DNA from: JANLYQ01 sp031365725 | GTDB taxonomy: Bacteria; Actinomycetota; Actinomycetes; JACCUZ01 | NCBI GenBank assembly: GCA_031365725.1 | Contig: JANLYQ010000060.1 | Location: 57,883 to 121,882, forward strand | Direction of reading: 5' to 3' | DNA: 64,000 nucleotides | Shown here: positions 60,021 through 64,000 of the stretch, in pieces | Numbering within the stretch: position 1 is the stretch's first letter | How the letters are laid out: the number at the start of each line of letters is the position of its first letter | Made by a program: the position numbers and the translations under genes | Notes under the pieces: generated by a model | The model's input: the letters and a program-made list of their open reading frames with translations, nothing else | Databases searched by the model: none | Told to the model about the DNA's origin: nothing

Positions 60021-60026
60021 AGCGTA
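60021..60026 (-). promoter_or_regulatory. Leaderless -10 element of the DUF3043 gene
   Basis: TACGCT with seven bases to GTG 60013. Confidence 0.55.
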
Positions 60027-60148
60027 CCTGCGCAGGGGGCGGGAACTTCCCGGACCTGACACACGTCCACCCGGTTGCCGGCCGTCCTAGGGTGGAGCCG
60101 CAGCGGTTCCTCGTGGGGGCCGCCACGACAGAGGGAGTCCCGAGTCCG

Positions 60149-60964
60149 ATGAGTGTCATGAAGCGGCTGAAGCTGATCTTCAGCTCCAAGGCCAACGCGG
60201 CGCTGGACCGCGCCGAGGACCCCCGACAGACCCTCGACTATTCCTACGAGCGCCAGCTGCAGATGCTGCAGAAGGTCCGCCGGGGCGTGGCTGATGTGGC
60301 GACGTCGCGCAAGCGGCTGGAGCTGCAGGGTCAGCAGCTGCAGCAGCAGTCGGACAAGCTCGAGGCCCAGGGCCGCCAGGCGCTCGCCGCCGGCCGCGAG
60401 GACCTCGCCCGCGAGGCGTTGACCCGCCGCTCCGGCATCACCCAGCAGCAGACTGACCTCTCGGCGCAGCACGCCGCGCTGCAGGCCGAGGAGGAGAAGC
60501 TCACGCTGGCCTCCCAGCGCCTGCAGGCCAAGGTGGACGCCTTCCGCACCAAGAAGGAGACCATCAAGGCGACCTACACCGCCGCCGAGGCCCAGACCAA
60601 GATCGGCGAAGCCTTTTCCGGCATCTCGGAGGAGATGGGCGACGTCGGTCTCGCTGTGCAGCGCGCCGAGGACAAGACCCAGGCCATGCAGGCCCGCGCC
60701 GGCGCCATCGATGAGCTGCTCGCCAGTGGCGCGCTGGACGACGCGTCCGGCACCGCCAAGGACGACATCACTGCCGAGCTCGAGCGGATGGGTAGCCAGG
60801 GTGAGGTCGAGGCCGAGCTCGCCCGGTTGCGTGGCGAGATCGGTGCGGCGCCGGCCCCGGGTGCGATCGAGGCCGGGTCGACTCCTGCCGAGATACCTGC
60901 ACCGGCATCAGCTGCTGGAACGTCCACTGCTCCTGCCACTCCCGTCGAGGGGGAGCAGCCATGA
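60149..60964 (+). CDS. pspA: Phage shock protein A (PspA/IM30)
   Basis: 271 residues. The PspA long coiled coil begins KRLKLIFSSKANAALDRAEDP and DYSYERQLQMLQKVRRGVAD; the amphipathic N terminus binds stressed membranes. The C-terminal tail is Ala/Pro/Thr-rich. Such proteins form rods and rings that stabilise the membrane. It heads the run pspA-pspAA-htpX-pspAB. Its stop overlaps the next start (ATGA). Confidence 0.92.
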   Translation: MSVMKRLKLIFSSKANAALDRAEDPRQTLDYSYERQLQMLQKVRRGVADVATSRKRLELQGQQLQQQSDKLEAQGRQALAAGREDLAREALTRRSGITQQQTDLSAQHAALQAEEEKLTLASQRLQAKVDAFRTKKETIKATYTAAEAQTKIGEAFSGISEEMGDVGLAVQRAEDKTQAMQARAGAIDELLASGALDDASGTAKDDITAELERMGSQGEVEAELARLRGEIGAAPAPGAIEAGSTPAEIPAPASAAGTSTAPATPVEGEQP

Positions 60965-61245
60965 TCGTGCGCATCCTGGGTGAGGGGCAGTATGACGTAG
61001 CCGACGATCAGGTCGACCAGCTCAACGCGCTGGACGCCACCCTCGAGCAGGCTGTCGAGGCGGGCGATGAGGACCCGTTCCGGACGGCGCTGTCCGAGCT
61101 GCTCGACCACGTCCGCAGCGCCGGCAGCAAGCTGTCCGATGACTCACTGCAGGCCTCGGACGCCGCGCTGCCTGACGAGTCCAGCAGTCTGGCCGACGTC
61201 CGCGAGCTGCTGACCGGCTCCAGCGAAGGGCTCATCCCCGGCTGA
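60961..61245 (+). CDS. PspA-associated protein PspAA
   Basis: 94 residues. The family's start MIVRILGEGQYDVADD and the acidic helical rest are present. PspAA proteins regulate or partner PspA in actinobacteria and archaea. It is translated with pspA through a four-base overlap and followed 18 bases later by htpX. Confidence 0.88.
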   Translation: MIVRILGEGQYDVADDQVDQLNALDATLEQAVEAGDEDPFRTALSELLDHVRSAGSKLSDDSLQASDAALPDESSSLADVRELLTGSSEGLIPG

Positions 61246-61263
61246 CCGCCGTACAGGATCCCT

Positions 61264-62169
61264 ATGGCACACACCAGATATGCCCCCGACCGCGGCCTCA
61301 CCGCCCGGATGGGCTTCACCATGTTCCTGCTCGGCGGATTGTTCGTACTGCTCGGCTCGGTGCTGGTCTTCTATTTCAAGACCTGGGGCCTGATCTTCTT
61401 GGCCGGTTTCCTGATCGCGCAGTGGTTCTTCTCCGACCGCATCGCCCTGTTCGCGATGGGTGGCCGCGAGGTGACGCCCGACGAGGCGCCGGCGCTGCAC
61501 GCGATCGTCGACCGGTTGTGCGCACTTGCGGACATGCCCAAACCGAAGGTGGCGATCGCCGACTCCGATGTGCCCAATGCCTTCGCGACCGGGCGTTCGC
61601 CGAGCCGCGCTGTCGTGTGCGCCACGACCGGCATCATGCGACGCCTTGACGAACGTGAGCTCGAGGGTGTGCTGGCCCATGAGCTGTCGCACGTGGCGCA
61701 TCGTGACGTGACGGTCATGACGATTGCGTCCTTTGTCGGTGTGCTCGCCGGCTTTCTCACCCGGATGGCGATGTACAGCGGGATGATGGGCGGCGGGCGG
61801 CGCAACAACAACGACAACGGGGGCGCTCCTGTCGTGCTGGTCATCACCTTGGTCAGCGTCGTGGTCTACGCGTTGTCGTTCCTCCTGACGCGCACGTTGT
61901 CGCGTTATCGCGAGCTTGCGGCCGATCGGGCCGGGGCCTTCCTGACCGGACAGCCATCGGCACTCGCCTCGGCGCTGACGAAGATCAGCGGCGAGATGGG
62001 GCGCATCCCGACCAAGGACCTGCGCCAGGCCGAGCCGTTCAACGCGTTCTTCTTCGCCCCGGCCATCGCGCCCGGCTTCAGCATCTCGTCGCTGTTCTCC
62101 ACCCACCCCACGTTGGAGAAGCGGCTCGACCAGCTGGCCCGCATCTCCGCCACGCTGTCCGCACCGTGA
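61264..62169 (+). CDS. htpX: Membrane zinc metalloprotease HtpX (M48)
   Basis: 301 residues. Four hydrophobic helices, two near the N terminus and two in the middle. The zinc site is LAHELSHVAHRD (HExxH), with the third ligand Glu in SRYRELAADRAGAFL. Helps degrade misfolded membrane proteins. Placement between pspAA and pspAB links envelope proteolysis with the Psp response. Confidence 0.93.
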   Translation: MAHTRYAPDRGLTARMGFTMFLLGGLFVLLGSVLVFYFKTWGLIFLAGFLIAQWFFSDRIALFAMGGREVTPDEAPALHAIVDRLCALADMPKPKVAIADSDVPNAFATGRSPSRAVVCATTGIMRRLDERELEGVLAHELSHVAHRDVTVMTIASFVGVLAGFLTRMAMYSGMMGGGRRNNNDNGGAPVVLVITLVSVVVYALSFLLTRTLSRYRELAADRAGAFLTGQPSALASALTKISGEMGRIPTKDLRQAEPFNAFFFAPAIAPGFSISSLFSTHPTLEKRLDQLARISATLSAP

Positions 62170-62236
62170 CGAGACTGTCGCCGGCGGCGGGCGGTCGCTC
62201 CGTCCGATCAGCCCTGGCCACGTTGGCTGTCTGCGG

Positions 62237-62857
62237 GTGAAGTTCCTCGACAGGGTGATGGGGCGCAGCACCCCACCAGGGGCGACCCTCGACCAGTTGT
62301 TTGCACTTCCGGGTGCCGCCATCACCCTCGAGGCGGCAACTGGTCTGCGGCCGACCGGGCTAGGCGCTGTGGCCTACCGCGAGGCTGAGGGTGCGGCTGC
62401 TGCCGGCGTACGGCGTGATGTGGAGGCCCTCCTCGGCGCTTCCGGAGGTCCGGCGGTCGAGCGATCGGTCGATGCCTATGGCTACACCTGGCTGTTGGTG
62501 CGGATGGCCGCGACACCGGACGTCGAGGGAGGCGCTGACGCCTCCGGTGGCGGTGCCGGGTCGGTCGACGTGTCGGCGTTGGTCACCGACCTGCACGCGG
62601 TCAACTCGGGGCTGGTCGACGCGGGCTTCGGGTCGTCGCTGTTGTGCACGTTGGTCGGCTTCACCGACGCCGACGGCCGCCGGCTGGGGCTCGTCTACCT
62701 GTTCAAGCGCGGCACGTTCTATCCCTTCGCCCCGACCGGGCGCGACACTCGCGACTCGGCCTTCGAGCTGCAGGTGCGCGCGGCGGTCGGGGTGGACCTC
62801 CCCGTCGAGGCGGACGTCACTCGGTGGTTCCCCGTCTGGGGCGCGCCCGGCGTCTGA
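62237..62857 (+). CDS. PspA-associated protein PspAB
   Basis: 206 residues. It opens KFLDRVMGRSTPPGATLDQLF and has GLVYLFKRGTFYPFAPTG and DVTRWFPVWGAPGV as further conserved blocks. This is the PspAB family found after htpX in actinobacterial Psp operons; its biochemical role is not settled. GTG start. Confidence 0.85.
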   Translation: MKFLDRVMGRSTPPGATLDQLFALPGAAITLEAATGLRPTGLGAVAYREAEGAAAAGVRRDVEALLGASGGPAVERSVDAYGYTWLLVRMAATPDVEGGADASGGGAGSVDVSALVTDLHAVNSGLVDAGFGSSLLCTLVGFTDADGRRLGLVYLFKRGTFYPFAPTGRDTRDSAFELQVRAAVGVDLPVEADVTRWFPVWGAPGV

Positions 62858-62949
62858 GCTCGTGGGTCCGGGCAGCTCGGCGACCAGGTCTGCCAAGAGA
62901 TAGCTCTGCCGGCGGGCTCACGTGGACGGCCCCGCGTCTGGTTCGGCGT

Positions 62950-63294
62950 CTACCGGCTCTCGTCGTCGCCCGGGTTCTTCGGATCCGGCTTCGGCTTGCG
63001 CTTGGCCGGATTGAGCCCCCGGAGGAAATCGGGGTCGTCGTCGGGTGCCATCGGCCGGCTCGGCCCTGGGCCATCGGGGCGAGGACCAAGCCCGGGTACG
63101 CCGGGAAATGTGCGGCCGCCCCGACGACCCGCGAGCAGCCAGGCGATCGGGCCGACGATCCAGATGAAGACGATGAGCAGCACCCACACGAGCTTCGGAA
63201 GGCCCTGCACGTCCTCCTCGGGCGTCTGGACCAGATCGACAAGGGCGTAGATGGCCAGGATCAGCGGGATGGCGTACAGCAGGATGCGCAGCAT
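62950..63294 (-). CDS. PLDc_N-domain membrane protein
   Basis: 114 residues. Two helices with the PLDc_N pattern (MLRILLYAIPLILAIYALVD, then KLVWVLLIVFIWIVGPIAW) and a Pro/Asp-rich cytoplasmic tail. This region is the membrane-anchoring part of cardiolipin synthases, used alone in many small actinobacterial proteins. AGGAGG lies 12 bases upstream of this ATG, which is rather far. Confidence 0.8.
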   Translation of the reverse strand: MLRILLYAIPLILAIYALVDLVQTPEEDVQGLPKLVWVLLIVFIWIVGPIAWLLAGRRGGRTFPGVPGLGPRPDGPGPSRPMAPDDDPDFLRGLNPAKRKPKPDPKNPGDDESR

Positions 63295-63355
63295 GATGAC
63301 GGTGGTCCTCCTACCCGAAAGAGTAAGCGGGTCCACGCTGTGCCCGACGCCGACC

Positions 63356-64000
63356 TCACCTCCTGGTTTCCATCGAGAGCGCGCGCTCGGTATCTGACCT
63401 GCTCAGGCGGCTTCGAGCAGGCGGCCGAGGGCGAGCTCGAGGAGGCTGGTGCGGCGGGCCCGATCTGGTGCCCACGGGAGGTCGGGCGTGCGCCGCTCCT
63501 CCGGTGTGTTTGGTGTGCGGGGTGGTCTGGTGCCGGGGAGTGTCGGCGCCGTCCGCGCCGGTGGTGGCTTTCCAGCCGGGGGCTTGTTTGGTGTAGTTGC
63601 AGGCGGCGCAGAGTCCTTGGCCGTTGGCGGCGCTGGTGGCACCGCCTTGGGCGCGGGGGGTGATGTGGTCGGTGTGTCTGATGGGTGCCCCGCACCAGGG
63701 GGTGCGGCAGGTCTGGTCCCGGATGATCAGGAGCTGGCGTAGGGCGGTGGGGAACAGCCGGCGCCGGGAGTCCATCCCGACCAGGGTGCCGTCGCCGGGG
63801 CGGGTGTAGACCCGGCGCAGCCACACCCCGGCGGTGGTGTCCCGGAGCAGGTCCCGGGCAGCCTCTGCCGGGATCGGCCCGGCGCCGATGATCACCGCCG
63901 GCTCGTCCACCCCGACGGCGGTGTTCGCGGCGGCGGCAATGTCTGAGTCGTGGCCGCAGCTGCTGCCGCTGTCCCTGGCGGCACCGAAGAGGCTGGCCTC
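63356..64000 (-). CDS. DUF222/HNH endonuclease, C-terminal part
   Basis: The HNH module is visible: CRTPWCGAPIRHTDHI, then GGATSAANGQGLCAACNYTK, giving the Cys pairs and the His-Asn-His set. A LFPTALRQLLIIRDQTC lead-in is typical of the 13E12-type repeat family. The frame stays open through 64000, so the N-terminal DUF222 part lies outside the window. These genes occur in many copies in actinobacteria. After the HNH module comes a long Thr/Pro/Arg tail. Confidence 0.85.
   Translation of the reverse strand, partial: EASLFGAARDSGSSCGHDSDIAAAANTAVGVDEPAVIIGAGPIPAEAARDLLRDTTAGVWLRRVYTRPGDGTLVGMDSRRRLFPTALRQLLIIRDQTCRTPWCGAPIRHTDHITPRAQGGATSAANGQGLCAACNYTKQAPGWKATTGADGADTPRHQTTPHTKHTGGAAHARPPVGTRSGPPHQPPRARPRPPARSRLSRSDTERALSMETRR

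Noticed and set aside
1..64000. tRNA or rRNA genes
   Set aside because: No clover-leaf with a GGTTCGAATCC-like T-loop and matching acceptor stem was found by eye on either strand; a tRNAscan run would settle this.

Overview
The window is chromosomal DNA of a high-GC actinobacterium. Signs of this are codon use saturated with G or C at third positions, many GTG starts, actinobacterium-specific families (DUF4191, DUF3043, DUF222-HNH, a lysine-rich histone-like protein), and a glnA2-glnE-glnA1-lipA-lipB-sucB-lpd-pepA-gcvT block in an order that, from memory, resembles Streptomyces and Nocardioides. A Propionibacteriales-like host is plausible but not proven. No rRNA, tRNA, CRISPR array or intact insertion sequence was seen.

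Layout. 1-2.2 kb is accessory: the tail of a TPR membrane protein, a C-terminal scrap of a tyrosine integrase, and an XRE/AbiEii-type antitoxin-toxin pair with a palindromic operator. 2.46-7.1 kb (minus strand) is a tightly coupled operon: beta-propeller protein, membrane protein, DoxD-like protein, TusA-like carrier, DsrE-like protein, and a TusA-radical SAM fusion. 7.2-16.5 kb holds an APC permease, map, a histone-like protein, panB, nadE and a GGDEF-EAL protein. 16.6-23.5 kb holds a small secreted GSAWN-repeat protein, then glnA2, a class I amidotransferase, glnE and an MFS transporter in a coupled run. 23.6-26.5 kb has two tandem secreted GH39-like proteins and a tiny Cys/His protein. 26.46-27.2 kb is a deletion scar with remnants of a LacI regulator and a rhamnulokinase separated by a perfect 16-bp inverted repeat.

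27.2-50.9 kb is mostly core metabolism: glnA1, the lipoate genes lipA and lipB, the 2-oxoacid dehydrogenase genes sucB and lpd that use lipoate, pepA and gcvT (another lipoate-linked pathway). A second GGDEF-EAL protein, peptidase E, a Ser/Thr kinase and SPFH and RDD membrane proteins lie among them.

51.3-58.1 kb (minus strand) is the most interesting unit. A cobalamin riboswitch leads six genes in which nearly every junction overlaps. They encode a secreted alpha/alpha-barrel protein like the alpha domain of intrinsic factor/transcobalamin, a membrane-anchored protein like its beta (DUF4430-type) domain, an ECF T component, a fused double ATPase, an ECF S component, and a CobT-like protein with altered active-site motifs. 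I read this as a split transcobalamin-like cobamide capture and import system.

58.2-63.3 kb has an aldo-keto reductase, DUF3043, and a Psp envelope-stress operon (pspA-pspAA-htpX-pspAB). The window ends inside a DUF222/HNH endonuclease gene. Many genes carry a TAnnnT hexamer 6-8 bases upstream of the start codon, which points to widespread leaderless transcripts.
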